64,000 bases of DNA from the NCBI RefSeq assembly GCF_014645815.1, contig NZ_BMML01000002.1:263924-327923 (forward strand). The letters are read 5' to 3'. Origin of the DNA: Streptomyces fuscichromogenes (GTDB lineage Bacteria; Actinomycetota; Actinomycetes; Streptomycetales; Streptomycetaceae). Position 1 is the stretch's first letter, and every line of letters begins with the position of its first letter. The notes below the pieces were generated by a model. The model made no database searches and was not told where the DNA came from. It saw only the letters and a program-made list of their open reading frames with translations. The translations under genes were made by a program, and so were the position numbers. Shown one piece after another: positions 43,985 through 53,104 of the stretch.

Positions 43985-44069
43985 CCTCCGGCGGCTGACC
44001 TCCGGCGGGAGGCCGCCGTGGTCCGCAGCGGTCCGCCGAGGTCCGCAGCGGTCCGCCGAGGTCCGCAGC
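43977..44069 (+). repeat. Tandem repeats after the MarR gene
   Basis: GGCGGCTGACCTCC occurs twice (43977 onward), followed by a 20-bp unit GTCCGCAGCGGTCCGCCGAG present about 2.5 times (44021-44069). Confidence 0.8.
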
Positions 44070-44144
44070 TGCCAGGGTCGCGGTCTGGCGCGCGTGCCAG
44101 AATGAGGACGCCCGTCGTTCGTCCGGTCTTCATCGAGGTTGTCC

Positions 44145-44846
44145 GTGTCCCAGCCCGTCGGCCGCGTGCCGCAGCGTCGCAACGCACGGTCCAACCGGGC
44201 GCGGATCCTCGCCACCGCCCGCCAGGAACTCGGCCGGAACCCCGACATCACCCTGGAGGAGCTGGCCCGCGCCTCGGGTGTCGTACGGCGCACGCTCTTC
44301 GGGCACTTCCCGGGGCGGGCCGCGCTCCTGGAAGCCCTGGCCGAGGAGGCCGCCGAGACGCTCCGGGCCGCCGTGGCGCGGGGAGCGGAGCCGGCGGAGC
44401 CTGCCGACCGGGCCCTCGCGCGCTTCTCCCTGTCGATGTGGCCGGTGGGCGACCGCTACCGGATGCTGCTCGCCCTCGCCCACCGGGACCTGGGCGCGGA
44501 ACGCGTCGCCGAGATCCTCGAACCCGCCCGGGTCCGGGTCACGGCCATCGTGGAGCGCGGGCAGCGGGACGGCGTCTTCCACCCCCACCTGCCGCCCGCG
44601 GTGCTCGGCGCCGCCCTGGAGGGCATGACGATCGCCCTGTTGGAAGAGGTCAACACCGGGACGTTCGAGGACGACGGCACCCGTACGGCCGTCGCCACGC
44701 TCATCGCGGCCGGGGTCCCGGAGAAGCAGGCGCACACCGTCGTCGAGGAGGCCGCCGCCGAGGCGGTGCCGGAGGCGGAGGCGGTGCCGGAGGCCGAGGC
44801 GCGGGACCCCGCCGAGGCCGCGCCGCGGGACGCCACCGAGGCCTGA
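44145..44846 (+). CDS. TetR-family transcription regulator
   Basis: The 233-residue protein has an N-terminal TetR HTH (RARILATARQELGRNPDITLEELARASGVVRRTLFGHFPGRAALL) and a helical ligand-binding domain. The last 30 residues are a Glu/Ala repeat (AVPEAEAVPEAEA). GTG 44145 is favoured for GAGG at a spacing of six; a TTG two codons upstream is also possible. No gene within reach is an obvious target: the next plus-strand gene is more than 1.3 kb away. Confidence 0.85.
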   Translation: MSQPVGRVPQRRNARSNRARILATARQELGRNPDITLEELARASGVVRRTLFGHFPGRAALLEALAEEAAETLRAAVARGAEPAEPADRALARFSLSMWPVGDRYRMLLALAHRDLGAERVAEILEPARVRVTAIVERGQRDGVFHPHLPPAVLGAALEGMTIALLEEVNTGTFEDDGTRTAVATLIAAGVPEKQAHTVVEEAAAEAVPEAEAVPEAEARDPAEAAPRDATEA

Positions 44847-45137
44847 CCGCGCCCCGCTCGAACTCCTCGGACGGAACGGGCGCACACCGCCTCCTCCGCG
44901 GTACGAAATCCCGGGGCCCGGTTCACCAGCATCACGGCCAAGTGCTCGTCCGATACGGGGACGGGCGGACCCTCATGTGGCATCTCCTGTGATCGTCGGA
45001 TCCGTTGCCGGATCCGTCGTCGGACTCGCACTCTTCCGCGTCGCTGCGGCCTGCACCGTGCAAGGCGATGCGGGCTGTGCCGTCAGGTCGTGACGCTGCC
45101 GGTTCGGCTGGGTGACCGGGCGGAGCGGCACCATCGG

Positions 45138-46169
45138 TCAGGCGAGTCGGATCGGGGTCTCGGGCAGTCGTCCGTCGACCAGGGCGTGGCCCAGGGCGGT
45201 GCGCAGGGATGTGGTCTGGCGGCCGGTTCGTCTGCTGACCACGAGGCCGGCTGCTCGCAGGAGCGCCAGGTGTTGCGATACCGCGCCAGGAGTGATGCCC
45301 AGTTCCTCGGCGAGTTCGCCCACCGTCGCCGGACGTTCGAGTATCCGGAGCAGGCGGGCGCGGTTGCGCCCCAGCACTGCCTGGAGCGCGTTGTCCGGTG
45401 ACGCGGGGGAGTGCTGCCACAGCGAGCCGAAGCCGCGGGCCGGGTAGCAGAGTGCGATCCGGTGCGGGGTGTATCTCAGATAGACGTCGGGCCACACGAA
45501 CGCGGAGGGCATGAACACCAGGTCGCGGTCGTTCGCGGGCCGGGCGGTCGCCCGCGCCGGGTCACCGATCACGATCGAGCCGGCGGCCCACCGGACCGAG
45601 TCGTGCAGCCGGGGCACCACGTAGGGGACGCCGAACTCCACCAGTTGTGCCGCGCGCTGTTCGATGTCGCCTTCCAGTACGCCCGCGAGCCGAGGCCACA
45701 GCGGTGAGATCAGGGCATCGTGACAGGCTGCAAGCCGTTCGCCGAGTCTCCGGCAGGTGTCCTCGGGCTGCTCCGCGGCCGCACGGACGGCCGCGGGGAG
45801 TTCGTCGTCGCCGAAGGCCGACTCGAAGGCCGCGCGCACCCGTACCGCGGGAGTGGCGATCACGGCGTCGATCTCGGTGCTGATGGACACCGAACGCAGA
45901 CCCGGTGTGACGACCAGGAATTCCGGCACTTCGGCTGCCGAGGTCAGTAACCAGAGGAGGAGCCGGAACCACCGGTCGTCCCGCAGGTTCGTGAGCTGTT
46001 CGTCGGCCCAGGCCGTCCACCTCCCGTACACGGCCTGGTGCCGGGAGCGGGCGAGCACGCGGAGGCCGGACACCGTCTCCCACAGCGGTGACACCGAGAA
46101 CCGCGTTCCCTCGGCGACCTCGCCGGTGAGGGCGACGGCTTGCTGCCGTGCACCCGACTGTTTAGTCAC
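45138..46169 (-). CDS. ArsR-type winged-helix regulator with N-terminal DUF5937-like domain
   Basis: The 343-residue protein has an N-terminal domain (RFSVSPLWETVSGLRVLARS) and a C-terminal ArsR-type winged helix, RARLLRILERPATVGELAEELGITPGAVSQHLALLRAAGLV followed by the wing RRTGRQTTSLRT. The order matches actinobacterial DUF5937-HTH regulators. The GTG at 46169 has no evident ribosome binding site, so a leaderless transcript is possible. It is divergent from the MFS exporter across only 45 bp, so it very likely represses that gene. Confidence 0.82.
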   Translation of the reverse strand: MTKQSGARQQAVALTGEVAEGTRFSVSPLWETVSGLRVLARSRHQAVYGRWTAWADEQLTNLRDDRWFRLLLWLLTSAAEVPEFLVVTPGLRSVSISTEIDAVIATPAVRVRAAFESAFGDDELPAAVRAAAEQPEDTCRRLGERLAACHDALISPLWPRLAGVLEGDIEQRAAQLVEFGVPYVVPRLHDSVRWAAGSIVIGDPARATARPANDRDLVFMPSAFVWPDVYLRYTPHRIALCYPARGFGSLWQHSPASPDNALQAVLGRNRARLLRILERPATVGELAEELGITPGAVSQHLALLRAAGLVVSRRTGRQTTSLRTALGHALVDGRLPETPIRLA

Positions 46170-46214
46170 AGATGAAATGTAGGGACGACCGATGCTCTTC
46201 GCGACGATGCGCGT

Positions 46215-47546
46215 ATGGGGAACACCGCTGTACGACCCTTGGCCTGGCGGAACTTGCAGGGCATCGCCCTGGGCGCATCCAGCGCGGAGGGGTTGCTGCT
46301 CACCGCGCTGCCGGTGATGGCCGTGACCGTCACCACCGACCCCAGGAGCGTCTCGCTGGTGACGGCCGCGAGCCAGGCACCGTGGCTGGTCCTGCCCTTG
46401 GCCGTCGGTGTGGCCATCGACCACGTCCGTAAGTCGTCGCTGCTCGGCGCCGCGTTGGGCTTGCAGACGGCCGGATATCTGGGCCTCGCGCTGGCCGTCC
46501 TCACCCACACGGCATCGCTGCCGGTGCTGATGGCGGTGGCATGTGCGGTCGTCGTGGGCCAAGTCGTCGGCGAAGGCACCCGCGGGGCCCTGGTGCCGTG
46601 GGCAGTGGGACCGGCCGGCCTGGACGCCGCGAACGCACGGCTGCTCTTCATCGACGTGGGTGTCGTCCGTTTCCTGATCCCCCCGTTGGCCGGTTTCCTC
46701 GTGGTCTGGCGCCCGGACTCCGTCGGCTGGGCGGCCTTCGTCACCTCAGTGCCGACAGCGCTGCTCACGAAGCGACTGCGGACCCCCGTGATCCGGCCCC
46801 CGGTCACGCGCCTACGCCCGGTCCACGAAGTGCGGCTGGGCCTGCGCCACCTTGTCGGCAGCCGGCTGCTCCGGTCGATCACGATCGAGGTCCTGGGCGC
46901 GTCGTTCGCCTGGTTCATGGGCTACGCGACGCTTGCGCTCTATGTCGAGCAGTACCTCCGTCTCGACCGCTGGTGGTACGGCGTACTGCTGGCCTGTACG
47001 GCCGTGGGCTTCGCCGCCGCGGCCCCGTTCTCCGGCCGCCTCGTTACCCGACTCGGCCATCCCACGGCGATGCGCGCCGCGATCGCCGGCGAGGTCACCT
47101 GCAAGCTGTTGCTCGGCGTCGTCCCGGCCCACTGGGCCGCCGTAGGGGCGGTGTTGGCCGTTCACTCGTTCGCGACATTCGTCTGGAACGTCGGCTCGCA
47201 GTCGAGCAGGCAACGGTTCACACCACCGGAGCTGCTGGGCCGGGTACTGACAAGCCATCGGGCCCTCTCGTGGGGCGTCGCACCGCTCGGCGCCGCGGCG
47301 GGCGGCATCGTCGCGGCAACGTGGGGCTTCAGCGCCGTGTGGGTCGGCGCGGCCACCGTCCAGGCCGTGGGTGCCGCCCTGGTGTGGCGATGCCTCTCGG
47401 CCCGCGCATTCGATGAGGCTCGCCTCAGCCCCTTGAACGATGAGTCTCGCCTCAGCCCCTTGAACGAGGACGGCCCCGTCAACAGCCCACCTCAACGGAT
47501 TCCCGCAGCGTCAGCAGAGCATTTTGCGCCAGACCGAGACCGGTGA
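46215..47546 (+). CDS. MFS exporter
   Basis: A 443-residue transporter with about 12 membrane segments. It has an MFS motif-A-like loop (LAVGVAIDHVRKSSLL) and resembles the enterobactin/antibiotic efflux branch (MFS_3). The C-terminal tail contains a perfect in-frame duplication, DEARLSPLN-DESRLSPLN, encoded by two 27-bp units (47412-47465). Substrate unknown; probably a toxic compound sensed by the divergent ArsR-type protein. Codon use is a little less GC-biased than in the neighbours. Confidence 0.85.
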   Translation: MGNTAVRPLAWRNLQGIALGASSAEGLLLTALPVMAVTVTTDPRSVSLVTAASQAPWLVLPLAVGVAIDHVRKSSLLGAALGLQTAGYLGLALAVLTHTASLPVLMAVACAVVVGQVVGEGTRGALVPWAVGPAGLDAANARLLFIDVGVVRFLIPPLAGFLVVWRPDSVGWAAFVTSVPTALLTKRLRTPVIRPPVTRLRPVHEVRLGLRHLVGSRLLRSITIEVLGASFAWFMGYATLALYVEQYLRLDRWWYGVLLACTAVGFAAAAPFSGRLVTRLGHPTAMRAAIAGEVTCKLLLGVVPAHWAAVGAVLAVHSFATFVWNVGSQSSRQRFTPPELLGRVLTSHRALSWGVAPLGAAAGGIVAATWGFSAVWVGAATVQAVGAALVWRCLSARAFDEARLSPLNDESRLSPLNEDGPVNSPPQRIPAASAEHFAPDRDR

Positions 47547-47695
47547 TCCCTACTCAGGAGTACGCGGACCGGCTCGACGGGGTGCCCTGCCAGGAGGCTG
47601 CGACGATCGGCATCACGCTGCCTGTCGACACGCTGCCCGAGTCCGCAGGTCCGCCGGGGGGTGGATACGCGCCGTATGCGTACGGATGCTGTGGG

Positions 47696-47768
47696 CGCCC
47701 CCGGCAGGACTCGAACCTGCGGCCAAGCGCTTAGAAGGCGCCTGCTCTATCCACTGAGCTACGGGGGC
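47696..47768 (-). tRNA. tRNA-Arg (anticodon UCU)
   Basis: A 73-nt tRNA on the minus strand: acceptor GCCCCCG/CGGGGGC, D arm GCTC...GAGC, anticodon loop CTTCTAA with TCT at 47735-47733, T arm GCAGG-TTCGAGT-CCTGC. CCA is not encoded. It reads AGA codons, which are rare in this genome type. Its 3' end faces the ArsR/MFS pair. Confidence 0.95.
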
Positions 47769-48089
47769 CGGCTGTGCTGGCCTCGTACGTACTGCCCTGG
47801 TGGGGGCGGGTCCGTGACGTTGCCGGGGACAAGGATAGAACTCCCCGCTCCTTGTCCCTGCTGCTTCGCCTCCGTGGCTCAATGTGGAGGTTCGGTGAAG
47901 CGGTCCTGATAATCGCAGGCAGGTACGAATCGTGCATCGCTTTTGGCGCCCGGCGCACCGGGTGTTGTGCACTCGTTATGCCTGGACTGTGCCTCCGTCC
48001 CAGTCGCCCCTTCCGCCCGTTGTGTCCTGTCGGCGCGCAGACATGTCTATATGCTTCAGAATTCCCCTAAAATTGGGCATTCTTCGCAT
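47769..48089. promoter_or_regulatory. Divergent promoter region of tRNA-Arg and the GTPase pair
   Basis: No gene is seen in these 321 bp. A perfect 10-bp inverted repeat GGGACAAGGA / TCCTTGTCCC (47826-47835 and 47849-47858) with a 13-nt loop stands out. Just before the GTPase gene the DNA is AT-rich (TATATGCTTCAGAATTCCCC), with no ribosome binding site, so the GTPase mRNA may be leaderless. Confidence 0.5.
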
Positions 48090-49697
48090 GTGGTGACCTT
48101 GGACGTACGGCCTCAGCTGCTCGACACACTCTCCGCCCTGCGCGACCGTGTCGCTGCCGCACGCTTCCCGCTGCCCCTGGCGGGGGCTCCACGCGCGCGT
48201 GCCAACCGCGACGAACTGCTCGCACAGCTCGACGACTATCTGGTGCCCCGCCTCAAAGAGCCCGAAGCGCCTCTTCTGGCCGTGGTGGGCGGATCGACGG
48301 GCTCCGGCAAGTCGACCCTCGTCAACTCACTCGTGGGCCGCCGGGTCAGCGAGGCCGGCGTGCTGCGGCCGACCACCCGCACGCCGGTCCTCGTCTGTCA
48401 TCCGGAGGACCATCACTGGTTCAGCGGCATGCGCGTGCTGCCCGACCTCACCCGCGAGTGGGTACCGCACCGGGAACCCGGCGACGACCTCTTCCTCCCC
48501 GGCGAGACCCCCGCGCGCGTGCTGCGCGTCGAGACCGCCGACAGCATCCCGCGGGGCCTCGCCCTGCTCGACGCCCCCGACATCGACTCCCTGGTCGTCG
48601 ACAACCGCGTCCTCGCCGCGGAACTCATCTGCGCCGCCGACGTCTGGGTGATGGTGACCACGGCCGCCCGCTACGCCGACGCCGTCCCCTGGCACCTGCT
48701 GCGCGCCGCGAAGGAGTACAACGCCACCCTGGTGACCGTCCTCGACCGGGTCCCGCACACGGTCGTCTCCGAGGTCTCCCGGCAGTACGGCGCCCTCCTC
48801 ACCAAGGCCGGGCTCGGGGACGTACCCCGGTTCACGGTGCCCGAGCTGCCCGAGTCGGCCTGGGGCGGCGGACTGCTCCCGGCCACCGCGGTGGCCCCGC
48901 TGCGCGCCTGGCTCCTCCATCAGGCCCAGGATCCCGGTGCCCGCGCCCACACCCTGGCCCGCACCGCCCAGGGCCTCCTCGACTCCCTCAAGGCCCGGAT
49001 GCCCGAACTGGCCGGCGCCGCCGCCGCCCAGTACGCCGCCGCCCTGCGCCTGACCTCCGCCGTGGAGACGGCGTACGACAGCGAGCACGCGCGCCTGCGA
49101 GGACGCCTGCAGAGCGGAGCCGTCCTCGCCGGCGACGCCCTCAAGCGCTGGCGCGCCTACCCGCTGGACTGCTCCGCCGGTGAACTCCTGGACGCCCTGG
49201 TGGAGAGCCTCGCCGCCCTGCTGCTGTGCTCCGTCACCGCGGCCGACGAACGGGTCGACGACACCTGGCGCCGGGAGCCGGCCTCCGCCGCCTCCGGGCT
49301 CACCGACCGCGACCCCTCCCTGGAGAGCGCCGAGCACCGCATCGGTCTCGCCGTCCGGCGCTGGCGGCGCGAACTGGAGGAGTACGCCGACGACGAGGTG
49401 CGCGAACTCGACCGCAGCGTGGCGCCCGACTCCGAGGTGGTCGCCGCCCTGGTGGCCACCGGGCTGCTCGGCGGACGCCGTACCAGGGTGGCGGGGGAGC
49501 GGCTCGCCGAGCGCATCGGCGCCCACGGCGCGCTGCGGCTGCGGGACCGGGCGGGACGGCTGCTCACCGAGCACGTGGACCGCGTCCTGCACGCCGAACG
49601 GGAACGGCGCCTCGCCCCGCTCGACGGCCTCGACGTGCATCCCGAACCCCAGGCCGAACTCATCGCCGCCCTGTCCGTCCTACAGAAGGAGAGGTGA
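48090..49697 (+). CDS. Dynamin-like GTPase, first of a pair
   Basis: A 535-residue P-loop GTPase: G1 [19 protein letters not shown] (about residue 68), switch region RRPTTRTP, G3 LLDAPDIDS, and G4-like TVLDRVP, then a long helical region. It lacks clear membrane segments, while its neighbour has two. GTG 48090 ([11 protein letters not shown]) is used as start because homologues begin there, in my recollection; ATG 48051 is an alternative. The second GTPase starts 4 bp after its stop, so they are co-expressed and could form a heteromer, as paired dynamins do. Confidence 0.8.
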   Translation: MVTLDVRPQLLDTLSALRDRVAAARFPLPLAGAPRARANRDELLAQLDDYLVPRLKEPEAPLLAVVGGSTGSGKSTLVNSLVGRRVSEAGVLRPTTRTPVLVCHPEDHHWFSGMRVLPDLTREWVPHREPGDDLFLPGETPARVLRVETADSIPRGLALLDAPDIDSLVVDNRVLAAELICAADVWVMVTTAARYADAVPWHLLRAAKEYNATLVTVLDRVPHTVVSEVSRQYGALLTKAGLGDVPRFTVPELPESAWGGGLLPATAVAPLRAWLLHQAQDPGARAHTLARTAQGLLDSLKARMPELAGAAAAQYAAALRLTSAVETAYDSEHARLRGRLQSGAVLAGDALKRWRAYPLDCSAGELLDALVESLAALLLCSVTAADERVDDTWRREPASAASGLTDRDPSLESAEHRIGLAVRRWRRELEEYADDEVRELDRSVAPDSEVVAALVATGLLGGRRTRVAGERLAERIGAHGALRLRDRAGRLLTEHVDRVLHAERERRLAPLDGLDVHPEPQAELIAALSVLQKER

Positions 49698-49700
49698 CCG

Positions 49701-51893
49701 GTGACCGCCGTCACTGACCACGACCACACGGATCACATGGGACGCATGGATCACACCAGTGACTACACCGGTGACTACACCAGCGATTTCGAAACCGGCC
49801 CGACCAAGGCGGACCCCACACCGGCCGCCGGACGGGAGCCCGTGCGGGAGTCCCTGCGGGAGTCCGTGCGGGATCGTGTCCCGGACTCCGGGGCGGAGGC
49901 CGGCCGGTACCGGGACGGGACCGCGAGGAAGCACGCGGACACCGGTGGGCCGTCCCGCGAAGTCCACGAAGCCACCGAGGCCCCGGAAGCCCCCGGAGCG
50001 GCCGAGGCCGCCCGGGTCGCAGGAGCCACGGCAGCAGCCGCAACCGCAACCGCAACCACGGCCGAAATCGCCGCCGGAGCCGCCGCCGAAGCCGACAACG
50101 TCCCGCACGCGCGCGTGCGGGAGCAACGGGAACCGGCCGGCGACGACCCGGTCACCGGCGACGACCCGGTCACCGACGACGATCCGGCCACCGGCGACGA
50201 CGCCTGGGACGACGGCCTCATCGCCCGCCGCGTCACAGAGACCGCCAAAGCCGCCGCCCCCGCCGTGGAGACCCGCGGCCCGGGTGCCCCGGCCCCCGCC
50301 CCGCTCGCGTACGACGGCCCGCTGCGCTCCCGCCTCGACGCCCTGCGCGAACTCGTCGGCCTCTCCCGCACCCGCCTCGACAGCAAGACCCTCGCCGAGG
50401 CCGGCCGGATCCTGGACGAGGCGGCCGCCCGGCGCCGGCTCTCCGGCCAGCACACCGTCGTCGCCCTCGCCGGCGCCACCGGCAGCGGCAAGTCCCAGCT
50501 GTTCAACGCGCTCGCCGGGGTCGCCATCTCGGAGACCGGGGTACGACGGCCCACCACCGCCGCGCCCATCGCGTGCAGCTGGAGCGACGGCAGCGCGGCC
50601 CTCATCGACCGGCTCGGCATCCCCGGCCGGCTGCGCCGCCGCCCCGTGCACAACCCCGAGGCGGACGCCCAGCTGCGCGGACTCATCCTGATCGACCTGC
50701 CCGACCACGACTCGGCCGCCGTCCAGCACCGCGAGCAGGTCGACCGGATCCTGAAACTGGTCGACGCGGTGATCTGGGTCGTCGACCCCGAGAAGTACGC
50801 CGACGCGGTCCTCCACGAGCGCTATCTGCGCCCCATGGCCGGCCACGCCGAGGTCATGTTCATCGTCCTCAACCAGACCGACCGGCTCCCCGGCGAGGCC
50901 ACCGACCAGGTACTGGACGATCTGCGCCGGCTGCTCGACGAGGACGGGGTCGCGCTCGGCGAGTACGGCGACACGGGCGCGACCGTGCTCGCGCTGTCCG
51001 CGCTCACCGGCGACGGCGTCGGCGAACTGCGCGAGGTCCTCGGCCAGTTCGTGACCGAGCGGGGCGCGGCGGCCCGCCGTGTCGCCGCCGACCTGGACGC
51101 CGCCGCGGCCCGGCTGCGGCCCGTCTACGCCACCGGGCGGCGGGCCGGGCTCAGCGAGGAGGCACGCGACGAGTTCGCGGCCCGGCTCGCGGACGCGGTC
51201 GGCGCCACCGGCGCCGGCGAGGCCGCCGAACGGGCCTGGCGGCGCAATGCCAACCGGGCCTGCGGCACGCCCTGGCTGCGGCTGTGGCGCTGGCACCAGA
51301 AGCGCGGCGTGCCACCCACCGGACGCCTCCAGAAGGCCCAGCCGGAGGAGGAGGCCACCGCGAGGCAGCGCGTGGAGCAGGCGGTCCGCACCGTCTCCGA
51401 ACGGGCCTCGGCCGGGCTGCCCGCGCCGTGGGCGCTGGCGGTGCGCGAGGCGGCCGTACGCGGCTCGCAGGGACTTCCGGAGGCGCTCGACGAGCTCGCC
51501 GCGCAGGCCGGTCTGCCGCCGGGGCGCCCACCACGGCCGGGCTGGTGGCCGGTGGCGGTGCTCGCCCAGGCCGCCATGACGCTCCTTCAGGTGGTCGGCG
51601 GGCTCTGGCTGGTGGGGCAGATCTCCGGGGTGATGGCGCCCAACCTGGGCGTTCCGGTGCTGCTGATGGTCGCCGGGATCGTCGGCGGGCCGCTGGTCGA
51701 GTGGGGCTGCCGGATGGCGGCCCGCGGCCCGGCCCGCCGCTACGGCCTGGAGGCGGAACGCCGGCTGCGGGAGGCGGCGGCCGGCTGCGGACGGGCCCGG
51801 GTGCTGGACCCGGTGGCGGCGGAGCTGCTGCGGTACCAGGAGGTGCGGGAGCAGTACGGGAGGGTGACGCGGACGGGAGCCGGAGTGGGCTGA
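49701..51893 (+). CDS. Membrane-associated dynamin-like GTPase (YfjP/Era-like), second of a pair
   Basis: The 730-residue protein has a disordered acidic/Ala/Thr-rich leader (residues 1-200, with GDDPVTGDDPVTDDDP repeats), a GTPase domain with G1 LAGATGSGKSQLFNAL, switch RRPTTAAP, G3 LIDLPDHDS and G4 NQTD, then helices and two membrane segments near residues 617-640 and 650-672. GTG 49701 has GAAGGAGAGG upstream. Its two transmembrane helices suggest a membrane-remodelling role together with the preceding GTPase; in Streptomyces, dynamins act at sporulation septa, and the next gene is an SsbB-like protein, also sporulation-linked. The ORF end is part of a 26-bp tandem repeat. Confidence 0.85.
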   Translation: MTAVTDHDHTDHMGRMDHTSDYTGDYTSDFETGPTKADPTPAAGREPVRESLRESVRDRVPDSGAEAGRYRDGTARKHADTGGPSREVHEATEAPEAPGAAEAARVAGATAAAATATATTAEIAAGAAAEADNVPHARVREQREPAGDDPVTGDDPVTDDDPATGDDAWDDGLIARRVTETAKAAAPAVETRGPGAPAPAPLAYDGPLRSRLDALRELVGLSRTRLDSKTLAEAGRILDEAAARRRLSGQHTVVALAGATGSGKSQLFNALAGVAISETGVRRPTTAAPIACSWSDGSAALIDRLGIPGRLRRRPVHNPEADAQLRGLILIDLPDHDSAAVQHREQVDRILKLVDAVIWVVDPEKYADAVLHERYLRPMAGHAEVMFIVLNQTDRLPGEATDQVLDDLRRLLDEDGVALGEYGDTGATVLALSALTGDGVGELREVLGQFVTERGAAARRVAADLDAAAARLRPVYATGRRAGLSEEARDEFAARLADAVGATGAGEAAERAWRRNANRACGTPWLRLWRWHQKRGVPPTGRLQKAQPEEEATARQRVEQAVRTVSERASAGLPAPWALAVREAAVRGSQGLPEALDELAAQAGLPPGRPPRPGWWPVAVLAQAAMTLLQVVGGLWLVGQISGVMAPNLGVPVLLMVAGIVGGPLVEWGCRMAARGPARRYGLEAERRLREAAAGCGRARVLDPVAAELLRYQEVREQYGRVTRTGAGVG

Positions 51894-51995
51894 CGTGGGC
51901 GGGAGCCGGAGTGGGCGGACGCGGACGGGAGCCGGAGTGGACGGACGCGGACGGGCGGCGGAGTGGGTCGCCGCGGGCGGGAGCCGGAGTGGGTC
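51866..51995 (+). repeat. Five tandem 26-bp units at the GTPase 3' end
   Basis: Units of the type GACGCGGACGGGAGCCGGAG-TGGGCG start at 51866, 51892, 51918, 51944 and 51970. The first supplies the last codons of the GTPase; the rest lie beyond the stop. The rest of the gap up to 52303 is high-GC with no gene seen. Confidence 0.85.
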
Positions 51996-52303
51996 GCCGG
52001 GCGGCCGACGTGGGTGCTGGGGCGGGCCGACGCGGCGGCTCGGGCGGGGCTCCGTCCGGCGGGACGTGGGTCACTCGTCCGGGTGGCGGGGTTCTCCACA
52101 GGCCGGCTGTGGTCCACAGCGCCCGGCGGGCCCGGCCCGACGGCGGCAGTCTGGTCCCGCGGCGATCGCGACACACACGACGCACAAGGGCGCGCCAGGA
52201 CGTACGAGGGCGCACGCGGTCGCCGCGGTGGACACCGCCGTACGGGACGGAACCGTACGCGGATCCGCCCGGCCACGGCGGCCGGGCGAGGGAGGGGTTC
52301 GTG

Positions 52304-52804
52304 ATGAACGAGACGATGGTCTGCGCGGTGGGCAACGTGGCGACGCAGCCGGTGTACCGGGAGCTGGCGGCCGGAGGGTCGGCGCGGTTCCGGCTGGCGG
52401 TGACCTCGCGGTACTGGGACCGGGAGAAGAACGCCTGGACGGACGGCCACACCAACTTCTTCACGGTGTGGGCCAACCGGCAGCTCGCCACCAACGCGGC
52501 GACCTCGCTGACGGTCGGCGACCCGGTCGTCGTGCAGGGCAGGCTGAGGGTGCGCACCGAGACCCGGGAGGGCCAGCAGTGGACCTCGGCCGACATCGAC
52601 GCGGTGGCGATCGGCCACGACCTGGCCCGCGGTACGGCGGCCTTCCGGCGCACCGGCAAGCCGGACACGGCGGCACCGGCACCCCCGGCACCACCGCGCC
52701 CGGAACCGAACTGGGAGACCCCGGCGGAGTCCCCGGCCAACAGCGAGCAACCTGATTCGGAGTCGGATTCGGAGTCGGAGCTGGAACCGATGGCCGTGGC
52801 ATGA
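52304..52804 (+). CDS. ssbB: Single-stranded DNA-binding protein (SsbB-like)
   Basis: The 166-residue protein has an OB fold: ETMVCAVGNVATQPVYRELAAGGSARFRLAVTSRYWD and NFFTVWANRQLATNAATSLTVGDPVVVQGRLRVR. The tail is Pro/Ala-rich, then Ser/Asp/Glu-rich, and ends LEPMAVA, without the DDDIPF-type acidic tip used by replication SSB to recruit partners. This fits SsbB, the second Streptomyces SSB needed for chromosome segregation in sporulation. ATG 52304 has GGGAGGGG upstream. Confidence 0.88.
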   Translation: MNETMVCAVGNVATQPVYRELAAGGSARFRLAVTSRYWDREKNAWTDGHTNFFTVWANRQLATNAATSLTVGDPVVVQGRLRVRTETREGQQWTSADIDAVAIGHDLARGTAAFRRTGKPDTAAPAPPAPPRPEPNWETPAESPANSEQPDSESDSESELEPMAVA

Positions 52805-53104
52805 CCTGAAACCGGCCCGGACCAGGGCCCGTTCGTTGCGAACTGCCCGAACCGCGGCCGACCGAGCCCGCATTGGCGGCCTTCGTCGGACCAGGGCGGA
52901 TCTGTCGATGAGCCCCGCCTGTTCGGGTCCCTCCACCCCTCCCCGCGATAACGATTACGGATCGGATCGCTCATCCGACCATCTCATCGGGAAAGGCCGG
53001 TCCGGCTGATCCATAGGATGCCGGGCATGGCCCCTGGGGCCGCTGATTCTGCCGGTGGGACCACCCCCCCTGCGTCCAACGGGTCCTGCTCGAAGGGGAA
53101 TTCT
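52805..53104. other. Intergenic region before the adhesin gene
   Basis: 300 bp with no gene seen. The middle (about 52940-52990) is less GC-rich, with CGATAACGATTACGGATCGG, and is the likely promoter area of the adhesin gene. Confidence 0.4.

Noticed and set aside
44847..45137. Possible small gene between TetR and ArsR-like genes
   Set aside because: Short frames only, no start with a ribosome binding site and no familiar sequence.
46166..46918. Long minus-strand frame opposite the MFS gene
   Set aside because: Low-complexity Arg/Thr/Ser translation, antisense to a clear transporter.
47543..47734. Plus-strand 63-residue frame overlapping the MFS end and tRNA-Arg
   Set aside because: It runs through the tRNA gene on the opposite strand and has no homology I recognise and no ribosome binding site.
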